Shown piece after piece: positions 7,110 through 17,441 of a stretch of DNA of 64,000 bases. Under the pieces are notes generated by a model. The model did not search any database, was not told where the DNA came from, and saw only the letters and a program-made list of their open reading frames with translations. Every line of letters starts with the position of its first letter. Position 1 is the first letter of the stretch. This DNA comes from Flavobacterium cerinum (GTDB lineage: Bacteria; Bacteroidota; Bacteroidia; Flavobacteriales; Flavobacteriaceae). The translations under genes and the position numbers were made by a program. Location of the stretch: positions 62,001 to 126,000 of the forward strand of contig NZ_SBII01000013.1 in assembly GCF_004028155.1 (NCBI RefSeq), in the 5' to 3' direction.

Positions 7110-8639
7110 ATGCAACACAACGTACTTATTTTAGATTTTGGATCGCAATATACTCAGCTTATTGCGAGAAGAGTTCGCGAGTTAAATATCTTCTGCGAAA
7201 TTTTCCCTTATAACAACCCTCCGGTTGATTTATCATCTTATAAAGCGGTAATACTTTCGGGTAGTCCTTTCTCAGTTAGGGCCGATGATGCTCCGCACCC
7301 TGATCTTTCTCAAATTCGCGGCAAGCTGCCTTTACTGGCTGTTTGTTATGGTGCACAATACCTTGCGCATTTTAGTGGAGGTGAGGTAGCGCCGTCTAAC
7401 ATACGTGAGTATGGCCGTGCTAACCTTTCTTATATTAAAGAAGGTGAGCCTTTCCTTGAAGGAGTATCGGTTAACAGCCAGGTATGGATGAGCCACAGTG
7501 ATACTATCAAGAAACTGCCTACAGGCGGTGTAGTATTAGCCAGTACAAAAGATGTTGAAAATGCAGCTTACAAAATTGAAGGCGAAACTACTTATGCAAT
7601 CCAGTATCACCCAGAGGTATACCATTCTACAGATGGTAAACAAATGCTTGAAAACTTCCTGGTAAAAATTGCAGAGGTACCACAAACGTTTACACCAAAC
7701 TCTTTTGTAGAGGATATCGTAGCAGAGCTTAAAGCAAAAATTCAGGACGATAAAGTAGTATTAGGCCTTTCAGGTGGAGTTGACTCTACCGTGGCAGCAG
7801 TACTTTTAAATAAAGCAATTGGTAAAAACCTGTATTGTATTTTTGTAAATAACGGTTTACTTCGTAAGAACGAATTTGAAAGCGTTCTTGACCAGTATAA
7901 AGATATGGGGCTTAACGTGAAAGGTGTAGATGCATCAGACCGTTTCCTTTCTCAACTTGCAGGTATTGAAGATCCTGAAACAAAAAGAAAAACTATTGGT
8001 CGTGTATTCATCGAAGTATTTGATGATGAAGCTAACCAATTGGAAGATGTAAAATGGCTTGCTCAGGGTACTATTTACCCAGACGTTATCGAGTCGGTTT
8101 CTGTAAAAGGACCATCGGCTACAATCAAATCACACCACAATGTGGGTGGTCTTCCTGATTTTATGAAGCTTCAGGTAGTAGAGCCATTAAGAATGTTATT
8201 TAAGGACGAAGTTCGTAGGGTAGGTGCTACTTTAGGTATCGATGCTGAACTTCTTGGTAGGCACCCTTTCCCGGGACCTGGTCTGTCAATAAGAATATTA
8301 GGAGATATTACTCCGGAGAAAGTGCGTATACTTCAAGAAGTAGATGCGGTTTTTATAAACGGATTAAGAGAGCACGGACTATATGATAAAGTATGGCAGG
8401 CAGGAGCGATACTGCTTCCTGTAAACAGTGTAGGTGTTATGGGCGATGAGCGTACTTATGAAAAAGTAGTTGCGCTTAGAGCAGTAGAATCTACAGATGG
8501 TATGACTGCAGACTGGGTTCACCTTCCGTATGAGTTCCTAATGAAAATTTCTAACGAGATCATTAATAAAGTTAAAGGAGTTAACCGCGTGGTGTATGAC
8601 ATCAGCTCTAAACCACCTGCCACTATTGAGTGGGAATAA
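7110..8639 (+). CDS. guaA: GMP synthase (glutamine-hydrolysing)
   Basis: GuaA converts XMP to GMP using ATP and glutamine, the last step of guanine nucleotide synthesis, in the cytoplasm. The 509-residue protein has a class I glutamine amidotransferase domain (residues 1-185) with nucleophile Cys79 (LLAVCYGAQ) and His167/Glu169 (QYHPEV). It is followed by the ATP pyrophosphatase domain with the P-loop [13 protein letters not shown] (motif at 221-226) and the C-terminal dimerisation domain ending in the typical [13 protein letters not shown]. Length and motifs are normal. It is transcribed alone, divergent from the TIMP-like gene, and closes with a strong terminator. Confidence 0.98.
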   Translation: MQHNVLILDFGSQYTQLIARRVRELNIFCEIFPYNNPPVDLSSYKAVILSGSPFSVRADDAPHPDLSQIRGKLPLLAVCYGAQYLAHFSGGEVAPSNIREYGRANLSYIKEGEPFLEGVSVNSQVWMSHSDTIKKLPTGGVVLASTKDVENAAYKIEGETTYAIQYHPEVYHSTDGKQMLENFLVKIAEVPQTFTPNSFVEDIVAELKAKIQDDKVVLGLSGGVDSTVAAVLLNKAIGKNLYCIFVNNGLLRKNEFESVLDQYKDMGLNVKGVDASDRFLSQLAGIEDPETKRKTIGRVFIEVFDDEANQLEDVKWLAQGTIYPDVIESVSVKGPSATIKSHHNVGGLPDFMKLQVVEPLRMLFKDEVRRVGATLGIDAELLGRHPFPGPGLSIRILGDITPEKVRILQEVDAVFINGLREHGLYDKVWQAGAILLPVNSVGVMGDERTYEKVVALRAVESTDGMTADWVHLPYEFLMKISNEIINKVKGVNRVVYDISSKPPATIEWE

Positions 8640-8655
8640 ACTTTAAGATTATAGT

Positions 8656-8681
8656 AAAAGCCCCGCATTGCGGGGCTTTTT
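8656..8681 (+). terminator. Intrinsic terminator of guaA
   Basis: A perfect stem, AAAAGCCCCGC / GCGGGGCTTTT, with a 3-base loop is followed by T-rich sequence, 17 bases after the guaA stop. Confidence 0.9.
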
Positions 8682-8705
8682 ATATTTTGCCTAATGGTGT
8701 TTATT

Positions 8706-8713
8706 TAACTTTG
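8706..8713 (+). promoter_or_regulatory. -7 promoter element of the LysM gene
   Basis: TAACTTTG is an exact TAnnTTTG match, 50 bases before the ATG at 8764. A TTTG lies 16 bases upstream (8686-8689), slightly closer than the usual 19. Confidence 0.45.
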
Positions 8714-8763
8714 GGTATTAGAAAAAATAAATTACTTTTAATACTTTAATAGTTAAGCTTATC

Positions 8764-9162
8764 ATGATGAAACGAATACTACTTTTATTTTTTGCTTTTT
8801 TAATGTTCCAGAATGTCACTGCTCAGGATGATAAGGAAACGCAAACTACAGAGGATGGCCAGTTGATTGATCTGGATAGTTACTTTATTGATCATACAAC
8901 CACTATGGGGGAAAGAATGCTAATGATCTCTAAAAAATACATGGTAGATCCGGATGAGATATATAAGTATAATGAGGTGCAGACAGATAAATATGGCGTA
9001 ACAGCAGGGCAGGTATTAAAAATTCCGCTACATAAATCGCATAAAAAAGACCTTGATAAATTTAAAGAAGAACTGATAAAGAAAAATGGAGGTAACCCTA
9101 TACAGGTGCCCTCAGTGCCGCCTTTAAAGAAAAAAACAGAAGAAGAAGAGGAAGACGAATAG
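8764..9162 (+). CDS. Secreted single-LysM protein, 132 aa
   Basis: A signal peptide (MMKRILLLFFAFLMFQNVTAQ) is followed by one LysM-like unit (about 45-90): TTMGERMLMISKKYMVDPDEI and YGVTAGQVLKIPLHK. LysM domains bind N-acetylglucosamine-containing glycans such as peptidoglycan. The C-terminus is a charged tail (KKKTEEEEEDE). It stands immediately before the four-LysM protein gene, with 143 bases and a separate promoter between them. The two are likely functionally related cell-wall-binding proteins of the periplasm. No catalytic domain is present. Confidence 0.82.
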   Translation: MMKRILLLFFAFLMFQNVTAQDDKETQTTEDGQLIDLDSYFIDHTTTMGERMLMISKKYMVDPDEIYKYNEVQTDKYGVTAGQVLKIPLHKSHKKDLDKFKEELIKKNGGNPIQVPSVPPLKKKTEEEEEDE

Positions 9163-9266
9163 TCTTTCTTTTTTGTTTAGGATTACTGTAAAAGGCTTTT
9201 GGTATGGCTTTTGTCTTTTTAACTGAAATTTATGCGATAAAGCTATCGTATAGTTGTAGTAAAAGC

Positions 9267-9274
9267 TAAATTTG
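9267..9274 (+). promoter_or_regulatory. -7 promoter element of the LysM/PBP1 gene
   Basis: TAAATTTG is an exact -7 consensus, 31 bases before the ATG at 9306. No clear -33 element is visible. Confidence 0.45.
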
Positions 9275-9305
9275 CATTTGCAAAATTGTTCTAAAAAATC
9301 ACACC

Positions 9306-11252
9306 ATGAAGTACATTGTAATTTTATTTTTTTCACTCGCATTGTTATCAACATCTGCTTATGCTCAGGAGTTAAAAAAGCATAAAGTAGAGAAAGGAGA
9401 GACGGTAGCTGCTATTGCGAAAAAGTATAAAGTTACACCTTACGATATTTACAGGCTAAACCCCGATTCTAAAAACGGAATAAAAGAAGATACTGTTCTT
9501 CTTATACCTGCACCCTCTAAGGTGGCTGCTACGACAGTTGCTGTAAAAGAACAGCCTACAAAGATCGCTAACACAATACATGAAGTAGAAGCTAAAGAAA
9601 CATTATACAGTCTTGCAAAACGGTATAATGTAACTGTAGAAGATATTAAAAAAGCCAATGGAACTGCGCTTGATAACGGCCTGCAAATAGGTCAGCAGGT
9701 TATCATTCCTGTAAAAGGAAGTGGTGTAGCTGCCCAGGTGAAAGTATTGAAGCAGGAAGAAAAAACGAACAGAGAACCTGTTTATACTTTTCATATTGTT
9801 CAGGCAGGAGAAACCAAGTATTCTATTGCTAAAGAGTTTGGAATATCACTTCAGCTGCTTGAAGAACTTAATCCAGAAGTAAAAGAAACCCTTCCGGTAG
9901 GTTATAAACTTAAATTAGGCAAAGATGCTGCAATACAAAAAGCAGCTCAACAAGTTACAGAGCCTCTTAAACAGTCGGAGTTCATAAATTATGAAGTACA
10001 GCCTAAAGAAACTTTTTACAGTCTTACCAAAAGAACTGGACTTACCGAAGAAAAAATAATTGCACTTAACCCGGATGCTAAAGATGGACTTAAGGATGGA
10101 ATGATATTAAAACTTCCAAAAGGAGTTAATACAGCTATAGATACTACTCCGGATGTTGTTGCGACGGGTAAACCAAAAGGTGGTCTTGGTGCTTTAAAAA
10201 AATCAGGAACAAAAGAGATCGCTTTATTATTGCCTTTTAATATTGCAAGAATGGAGTCGGATACGGTACGTTCAAAACTATTACGTACGGATAAATTTCT
10301 GAATATGACACTCGATTTTTATGCGGGTGCACTTATGGCAATAGATTCGGCTAAGGTGTTAGGTCTTCCGCTAAAAGTAAAAATATTAGATTCTAAAGAG
10401 AGCAAAAGCACATCCGATGTAAATGGATTGGCTGCCGGTCTTGGCGGGGTAGATGTGATTATAGGTCCATTCTTTACTAGTAATGCTCAAACACTTGCGT
10501 CATTATTGGCCGCTAAAGGTATTCCTGTTGTGTCGCCAATGTCTAACACTACTACAAAACCTTATTCTAATTTGTTCCAGACGATACCTACTTCAGAAAA
10601 AGTTAGGCTTTCCATGTTAGAGTACTTAAAAACAAAGAACGGAAATGTTATTGCTGTTGTAGATGCTAAAAAAGGCAGCTCAAAAGAGTTTATAAGAAGC
10701 AATTATCCAGGTGTGAAATTTGCACCGTTGAGTCCGGAAGGAGCGATAATAGTAGATCAGCTTAAAGGTTTACTGGTAAAAGATAAAATGAATTATGTTA
10801 TTTTGGAAACCGAAAAAATCGGGATGACTGTGAGTACAACTAAAGCATTGGTTGATGCTCTTGCAGATTATCAGATACAGCTTGTGGTGTTAGACAGAAA
10901 TGAAACACTTGATAATAGGGAAATACCTATAACCCGACTTGCCAGTCTTAAAATGTTGTATCCATCGGTAACAAATGATAGTGAAACACCTGAGGCTGCA
11001 GTATTTGGGAAAGTGTTTAAAGAGAAAAATGGTGTTATGCCTAATCAATATGCTACAAGAGGCTTTGATGTTACATTTGATGTTATTATGCGTCTATTTC
11101 AGGAAGATGGTTTCATGGAGGTAATGAACACGAAAGCGTCTGAACAGATAGAGAATAAATTTGCTTATAAAACCGAAAACGGTGGTAACTATAATACGGG
11201 AGTTTACATCATGTATTACGACCAGGATTTAAGTATAAAACAAGCACAATAA
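9306..11252 (+). CDS. LysM x4 - type I periplasmic-binding-fold fusion protein
   Basis: This 648-residue exported protein has a signal peptide (ending STSAYAQ). Four LysM units lie at about residues 25-68 (KHKVEKGETVAAIAKKYKV), 89-134 (HEVEAKETLYSLAKRYNV), 156-203 (HIVQAGETKYSIAKEFGI) and 226-270 (YEVQPKETFYSLTKRTGL). A domain of about 345 residues follows with the type I periplasmic-binding fold (EIALLLPFNI, VDVIIGPFFTSNAQTLASLL, GIPVVSPMSNTT). The family is common in Flavobacteria. The arrangement recalls LpoA/LppC-type regulators of penicillin-binding proteins, where a similar fold is exported, so a role in peptidoglycan synthesis control is plausible but inferred. It is followed after 4 bases by an OsmC-family gene, so they form an operon. 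Confidence 0.88.
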   Translation: MKYIVILFFSLALLSTSAYAQELKKHKVEKGETVAAIAKKYKVTPYDIYRLNPDSKNGIKEDTVLLIPAPSKVAATTVAVKEQPTKIANTIHEVEAKETLYSLAKRYNVTVEDIKKANGTALDNGLQIGQQVIIPVKGSGVAAQVKVLKQEEKTNREPVYTFHIVQAGETKYSIAKEFGISLQLLEELNPEVKETLPVGYKLKLGKDAAIQKAAQQVTEPLKQSEFINYEVQPKETFYSLTKRTGLTEEKIIALNPDAKDGLKDGMILKLPKGVNTAIDTTPDVVATGKPKGGLGALKKSGTKEIALLLPFNIARMESDTVRSKLLRTDKFLNMTLDFYAGALMAIDSAKVLGLPLKVKILDSKESKSTSDVNGLAAGLGGVDVIIGPFFTSNAQTLASLLAAKGIPVVSPMSNTTTKPYSNLFQTIPTSEKVRLSMLEYLKTKNGNVIAVVDAKKGSSKEFIRSNYPGVKFAPLSPEGAIIVDQLKGLLVKDKMNYVILETEKIGMTVSTTKALVDALADYQIQLVVLDRNETLDNREIPITRLASLKMLYPSVTNDSETPEAAVFGKVFKEKNGVMPNQYATRGFDVTFDVIMRLFQEDGFMEVMNTKASEQIENKFAYKTENGGNYNTGVYIMYYDQDLSIKQAQ

Positions 11253-11256
11253 AATT

Positions 11257-11655
11257 ATGACATCAAAAATCACGTACCTGGGAGAGTTAAGAACATCTTC
11301 CATTCACATTCAGTCGGGCACAGAGATATTGTCAGATGCGCCAACAGATAATCACGGGAAGGGTGAAGCTTTCTCGCCTACAGATACAGTTGCGAATGCA
11401 TTAGGTGCCTGTATGATCTCTATTATGGGGATAAAAGCAATGCAGATGGACTTAAAAATGGAAGGTTCTACAGTAGAGGTAACCAAGGTAATGCAGGCTG
11501 AGCCCAGAATGATTGCTAAAATTGGGATTGTTATAAATATGAATATGGAGTCTGACGAAAAGATCAGAACCATTTTTGAACGTGCTGCAATGACGTGTCC
11601 TGTGTTTCTTAGTCTGCATCCGGATATAGAGAAGGATGTAGTTTTTAATTGGTAA
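11257..11655 (+). CDS. OsmC-family peroxiredoxin-like protein
   Basis: The 132-residue protein has the two conserved cysteines of OsmC/Ohr proteins, in LGACMISIMG (near residue 52) and TCPVFLSL (near 114). OsmC proteins reduce organic peroxides through a Cys-Cys site in the cytoplasm; the wider family includes members of unknown substrate. The start ATG is 4 bases after the stop of the LysM/PBP1 gene, indicating translational coupling. A terminator follows. Confidence 0.92.
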   Translation: MTSKITYLGELRTSSIHIQSGTEILSDAPTDNHGKGEAFSPTDTVANALGACMISIMGIKAMQMDLKMEGSTVEVTKVMQAEPRMIAKIGIVINMNMESDEKIRTIFERAAMTCPVFLSLHPDIEKDVVFNW

Positions 11656-11677
11656 AACACATTGAAATATAGAATTG

Positions 11678-11707
11678 AAAACACCTATTTATAGGTGTTT
11701 TTTTTTT
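11678..11707 (+). terminator. Intrinsic terminator after osmC-like gene
   Basis: An AAACACCTAT / ATAGGTGTTT stem is followed by a run of ten or more T residues. Confidence 0.9.
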
Positions 11708-11797
11708 GCTCTTTTTTTAGTATAACTGTAGTTTGAATAATGAAATGTATTCAGATGAAATTATATCATTTGCCCCTTATAACAAAAGGGATATTTT

Positions 11798-12343
11798 TTA
11801 TTTCCAAGTCATTCGCTTTTTCAGTTCTGTAATATGGGCAAGATGATGATTGCAATGCCAGGCATAAATACCAATGTTTTCTATTAGTTTAATTTTAGTG
11901 TCGTGCTCCGGATGAATAAATGTACGACTGAGCTCTGCCGGAGTTAATGAGTTTAATAGTGTAACCCATCGGAAATGCAGTCCTTCGAGTATATTTAAAC
12001 TATGTTTAATCGGCAGTGTTTTTCCATCCTCTAATTCGGCCCATTTATCCTCCTGATAAGGCTTTATTATCGGATTGTCTTCTGTTAAAGTAAGTTTAAA
12101 CCGTATATAGCTGTTTAAATGGCTATCTGCACAATGATGTATTACCTGTATAATTGTCCAGCCACCAGGCCTGTATTTTGTATTAAGTTGTTCATTCGTT
12201 AAATGCACAGTTTCTTTCTTTAGTATTTCCGGGAATTCAGAGAGGGTAGAGATGTAGTCTGCAAGAATTTCATTTGTATATTCTTTTGGTTGTATGTGTT
12301 TTCCAATCGGATAACGTAATTTTTCAATTTCAGGAGTAAGCAT
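11798..12343 (-). CDS. DinB-family / YfiT-like putative metal-dependent protein
   Basis: This 181-residue four-helix protein has the start LRYPIGKHIQPKEY, the motif RPGGWTIIQVIHHCADSHLN with the first metal-type His, and the closing AWHCNHHLAHITELK with two more His in register. This pattern matches the YfiT subgroup of the DinB superfamily, some members of which are bacillithiol S-transferases (BstA) or are annotated as metal-dependent hydrolases. A metal-dependent thiol transferase is a reasonable guess; the natural substrate in this organism is unknown. It is a single gene, convergent with the osmC-like gene. Confidence 0.85.
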   Translation of the reverse strand: MLTPEIEKLRYPIGKHIQPKEYTNEILADYISTLSEFPEILKKETVHLTNEQLNTKYRPGGWTIIQVIHHCADSHLNSYIRFKLTLTEDNPIIKPYQEDKWAELEDGKTLPIKHSLNILEGLHFRWVTLLNSLTPAELSRTFIHPEHDTKIKLIENIGIYAWHCNHHLAHITELKKRMTWK

Positions 12344-12496
12344 AATATTGTTTTTATATTGTGATGAAAGATATCTGTTACGAAATATGGGTGCCTTGAT
12401 AAAAGTATGATTTTTTTAATAGGCATATTACTTATCAGGGCTTATATAGTTAGTTATTATGGGTATCTTTACCCTTTTAATTGTGGTATTTTAATC

Positions 12497-12730
12497 ATGG
12501 ATCAACAAAAAGAATTTCTTATTAAACTAGCGCATACTAAAATGCCTTTTGGTAAGTATGAAGGTAAATATCTAATAGAATTACCGGAGTATTATGTGGT
12601 GTGGTACAATAATAAAGGTTTTCCGGCAGGGCAGTTAGGGAAACAATTACAGTTGGTATATGAATTAAAACTTAACGGACTTGAAAATCTTATAAGAAAT
12701 ATCCAGAGGCAGTATCCTAAACCCAGATAG
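12497..12730 (+). CDS. DUF3820-family small protein, 77 aa
   Basis: The core KMPFGKYEGKYLIELPEYYVVWY followed by FPAGQLGKQLQLVYELKLNGL is characteristic of DUF3820, a short cytoplasmic family sometimes described as putative quorum-sensing-regulated virulence factors but with no established biochemistry. The frame is open back to 12407. The ATG at 12497 is chosen because the family starts shortly before this core and the upstream part is hydrophobic and unlike the family. No operon partners are visible. Confidence 0.82.
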   Translation: MDQQKEFLIKLAHTKMPFGKYEGKYLIELPEYYVVWYNNKGFPAGQLGKQLQLVYELKLNGLENLIRNIQRQYPKPR

Positions 12731-12744
12731 TGATCAATTTGTCA

Positions 12745-12792
12745 ATTGTCCTGAGAATTTTAAATTGTAATCTTACAAATTGTTGGGACAAT
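12745..12792. other. Nested inverted repeat upstream of pyrG
   Basis: An outer pair, ATTGTCC (12745-12751) / GGACAAT (12786-12792), encloses an inner pair, AATTGTAA (12763-12770) / TTACAAATT (12773-12781). The RNA could form a two-step hairpin. It lies after the DUF3820 stop and about 150 bases before the pyrG promoter. No T-run follows it, so it is not a standard terminator. Confidence 0.4.
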
Positions 12793-12883
12793 GGAATTTT
12801 ATACAAAAAACAATGCCACTTTGGCATAGGGTTAAATCATAGCATTATTATTGAAGGCAAAGTAATCATTGATGTATATTTAA

Positions 12884-14602
<1,719 letters not shown>

Positions 14603-14672
14603 ATACAATGCCTCAGGCATTAATAAATAGCTTCGGGATAATCTGGGGCACACAAAGTGAAATAATCTTATA

Positions 14673-16583
14673 ATGGAAGAAAAAAAGTTAGACTTAAAAA
14701 CGATTATCGGGTTCGGTTTAATAGCAGTGCTATTGTTATGGATGATCTATAACCAAACTTCTGAACGTGAAGCGGCCGAAATTAATGAGAAAGCCAAAAA
14801 AGAACAAATAGACAAGGCAAAGGTTCAACAAAATGTTGAGCAAAAAACCGCAGCTATTGTACAGGATTCTACAGCTAACGATTCTATAAAGATTGCTAAG
14901 CTTAGTGGAGCTTTAGGTTCTTTTGCATATAGTGCAACATTACCATCGGCTAAAGAAAATACTACTGAACTTAAAAGTTCATTACTTACTTTAAAAGTAT
15001 CTAATAAAGGTGGTTTTATCACTTTTGCCGAACTTAACGATTTCACCCAGTTCAGCAAGACTTCTAAAGATAAGGTAGAGCTTATTAAAAATAATAACGC
15101 CAACCTTAATTTACAAATTAAAACGCAGGACAACCGTATTCTTAATACGAAAGACATGTATTTTGAGCCTTCTGTAACTAAAGAGGGTGAGAACAGTGTT
15201 TTAACAATGCGTCTTAAAGCAGGTGCTAATGAGTTTTTAGAATACCGTTATGTGCTTAAACCAAATGATTACATGATGGATTTCTCTATCCGTTCTCAAG
15301 GTTTAGCTAAGGTAGTTGATACATCTAAACCATTAGATTTAGAATGGCAGCTGAAAACATACAGAAATGAAAAAAGCGTTTCTTATGAGAACAGGTATAC
15401 TAAAGTTATTTATGAGTATGAAGATGGTAAAGATGGATCTTTAAGTGAAGGTTCAAACGATTCTGAAAAAGTAAATAATGTTAGTTATATTGCTTTCAAA
15501 CAACACTTCTTTACGACTATTCTTTTAACAGATACACCTTTTAAAACGGCAGATCTTACATCAGAAAATCTTGTAAAAGACGAAAAGCTGGATACTATAT
15601 TCACTAAAAAATTCACGGCTAAAATGCCATTAGAGTTTAAAGGCGGAGAGTTAAGCTATAACATGAAAATGTACTATGGCCCGGCTGATTATAATATCCT
15701 TACTAAAAAAGAATATAAAGGTGAAAACCTTGATAAAATCATACCTTTAGGATGGGGAATATTCGGATGGATTAACCGTTGGATATTTATTCCGGTTTAC
15801 AACGTTTTAAGTGGTTTCTTACCTCACGGTCTGGCTATTATTTTCTTCACTATATTGGTAAGATTAGTAATGTCTCCGGTAACATATAAATCGTACCTGT
15901 CTCAGGCTAAGATGAAAGTACTTCGTCCTGAAATTCAGGAATTGAACGAGAAGTTCAAGAAAGACCCAATGAAAAAACAGCAGGAAACAATGAAGCTGTA
16001 CAATAAGGCAGGCGTTAACCCAATGGCGGGATGTATTCCGGCATTAATGCAGATACCCGTCTTCTATGCCCTCTTCCAGTTCTTCCCGTCTTATTTTGAT
16101 TTAAGGCAGAAGAGTTTCCTATGGGCAGATGACCTTTCATCTTATGATGCAGTTATTCACTTACCGTTCTACATACCGTTTTATGGTAACCACGTGAGTT
16201 TATTCCCAATATTAGCATCGGTTGCGATCTTCTTCTACATGAAAATGACAACAGGAGATCAGGCAATGTCTGCACCACCACAGGAAGGTATGCCGGATAT
16301 GAGTAAGATCATGAAGATCATGATTTATCTTTCTCCAATAATGATGCTTATATTCTTTAATAACTATGCATCAGGATTGAGTTTGTATTACTTCATCTCT
16401 AACCTTATTACAATAGGTATCATGCTGGTAATTAAAAACTACATTGTAAAAGAAGATAAGATCCTTGCTAAGATTGAAGAAAATAAAACTAAACCTAAAA
16501 AGCAAAGTGCTTTCCAACGCAAAATGCAGGAAATGATGGAGCAGGCTCAGGAGCAGCAAAAATCCAAGCAGATAAAAAAATAA
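14673..16583 (+). CDS. yidC: Membrane protein insertase YidC
   Basis: YidC inserts and folds inner-membrane proteins with or without SecYEG. The 636-residue protein has an N-terminal membrane anchor (IIGFGLIAVLLLWMIYNQ), a large periplasmic beta domain (about 70-360), and the C-terminal insertase core. The core includes LPHGLAIIFFTILVRLVMSP, with the conserved Arg in the substrate groove, then the KMKVLRPEIQELNEKF coiled coil, GCIPALMQIPVFYALFQFF and further helices. It ends in a basic, Gln-rich tail (KQSAFQRKMQEMMEQAQEQQ) that may contact ribosomes. The length is normal for Bacteroidetes. A strong terminator follows. Confidence 0.97.
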   Translation: MEEKKLDLKTIIGFGLIAVLLLWMIYNQTSEREAAEINEKAKKEQIDKAKVQQNVEQKTAAIVQDSTANDSIKIAKLSGALGSFAYSATLPSAKENTTELKSSLLTLKVSNKGGFITFAELNDFTQFSKTSKDKVELIKNNNANLNLQIKTQDNRILNTKDMYFEPSVTKEGENSVLTMRLKAGANEFLEYRYVLKPNDYMMDFSIRSQGLAKVVDTSKPLDLEWQLKTYRNEKSVSYENRYTKVIYEYEDGKDGSLSEGSNDSEKVNNVSYIAFKQHFFTTILLTDTPFKTADLTSENLVKDEKLDTIFTKKFTAKMPLEFKGGELSYNMKMYYGPADYNILTKKEYKGENLDKIIPLGWGIFGWINRWIFIPVYNVLSGFLPHGLAIIFFTILVRLVMSPVTYKSYLSQAKMKVLRPEIQELNEKFKKDPMKKQQETMKLYNKAGVNPMAGCIPALMQIPVFYALFQFFPSYFDLRQKSFLWADDLSSYDAVIHLPFYIPFYGNHVSLFPILASVAIFFYMKMTTGDQAMSAPPQEGMPDMSKIMKIMIYLSPIMMLIFFNNYASGLSLYYFISNLITIGIMLVIKNYIVKEDKILAKIEENKTKPKKQSAFQRKMQEMMEQAQEQQKSKQIKK

Positions 16584-16589
16584 TGTAAA

Positions 16590-16618
16590 AGCATCCGCCC
16601 CGGCGGATGTTTTTTTTT
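16590..16618 (+). terminator. Intrinsic terminator of yidC
   Basis: A CATCCGCC / GGCGGATG stem with a minimal loop is followed by nine T residues. Confidence 0.9.
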
Positions 16619-16628
16619 AACTATGGCT

Positions 16629-16636
16629 TACTTTTG
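16629..16636 (+). promoter_or_regulatory. -7 promoter element of the YwqK-like gene
   Basis: TACTTTTG is an exact match, 52 bases before the ATG at 16689 and just after the yidC terminator. Confidence 0.45.
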
Positions 16637-16688
16637 GATATACTAAAATACCTTATTCGGGGTTTATTATAAATTAGGATAATTACTT

Positions 16689-17399
16689 ATGAAAAATACT
16701 TTTTTTGCTTTTATAGCTTTGTTTTTAATTAGTACCGGAGCCGCTGCGCAGAATACCAATAAAATGGATGCTGCCGGAAAACGTGACGGTGCATGGAAAG
16801 GTACTTATGACGTGTCTAAAAGACCGCGTTATGAAGGTGCTTTTGATCATGGTGTAGAAACCGGCTCATTTAAATTTTTTAATGATGATGCGAAATCGAC
16901 CTTAGCAGCTACAAGAGTATTTGCGAAAGACGGTTCATGTTATACCACTTTTTTTGATCTTAAAGGGAAAAAAGAAGGAGAAGGTAAAGAGGTAAATAAG
17001 CTTAAAGAAGGTGAATGGAAGTTTTACCATCCGGATGGTGTTGCTGTAATGGCGGTAGAAAACTACAGTAAAGGAAAAGTAAACGGAATAAGGAAGACCT
17101 ATTTCTCTGATGGCAAAATTGCCGAAGAAGTAGCTTATGTAGACGGAATGAAAAACGGGGCATCTAAACAATATAATGCTAAAGGCATAGTGTTAGAGGA
17201 ATCGGTTTATAAAAATGACAAATTACATGGACCTGCTGTTTACAGAGATGCGCATGGCGATATAGCTTCTAAAGGTTTGTTTGAGAACAATAAGAAAACG
17301 GGCAAATGGCAGTTTTTCGAAAAAGGAAAGCTGGTAAAAGAAGAAGATAAAACTAATTTTGAAGTACGCTTGGCTCGCAAAGAGCGCAAAAAGAATTAA
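16689..17399 (+). CDS. Secreted YwqK/MORN-repeat protein
   Basis: A signal peptide (MKNTFFAFIALFLISTGAAAQ) precedes about six repeats of the form 'x-G-x-W-x-x-Y-x-x-G', for example KRDGAWKGTYD, KEGEWKFYHPDG, KVNGIRKTYFSDGK, MKNGASKQYNAKG, KLHGPAVYRDAHGD and KKTGKWQFFEKGK. This is the MORN-variant pattern annotated as 'YwqK family antitoxin', although that name does not establish a toxin-antitoxin role. The repeats form extended beta-hairpin sheets used for binding. The protein would be periplasmic or surface-located. It lies 42 bases before mnmA, which has its own promoter. Confidence 0.82.
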   Translation: MKNTFFAFIALFLISTGAAAQNTNKMDAAGKRDGAWKGTYDVSKRPRYEGAFDHGVETGSFKFFNDDAKSTLAATRVFAKDGSCYTTFFDLKGKKEGEGKEVNKLKEGEWKFYHPDGVAVMAVENYSKGKVNGIRKTYFSDGKIAEEVAYVDGMKNGASKQYNAKGIVLEESVYKNDKLHGPAVYRDAHGDIASKGLFENNKKTGKWQFFEKGKLVKEEDKTNFEVRLARKERKKN

Positions 17400-17408
17400 A
17401 TTTTGTCG

Positions 17409-17416
17409 TATTTTTG
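17409..17416 (+). promoter_or_regulatory. -7 promoter element of mnmA
   Basis: TATTTTTG is an exact consensus located 25 bases before the mnmA ATG. The predicted start point leaves a leader of about 20 bases that contains the Shine-Dalgarno sequence. Confidence 0.5.
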
Positions 17417-17428
17417 CATAAAATTTAC

Positions 17429-17436
17429 AAGGAGGT
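17429..17436 (+). promoter_or_regulatory. Consensus Shine-Dalgarno sequence of mnmA
   Basis: AAGGAGGT lies 5 bases before the ATG at 17442 and would pair fully with the 16S rRNA 3' end. Other starts in this window lack such a sequence, as expected in Bacteroidetes. Confidence 0.75.
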
Positions 17437-17441
17437 AAAAA

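Noticed and set aside
11765..11800. CCCTT/AAGGG hairpin before the DinB-type gene end
   Set aside because: The stem is only 5 bp and no T-run follows it on the minus strand, so it is not called a terminator.
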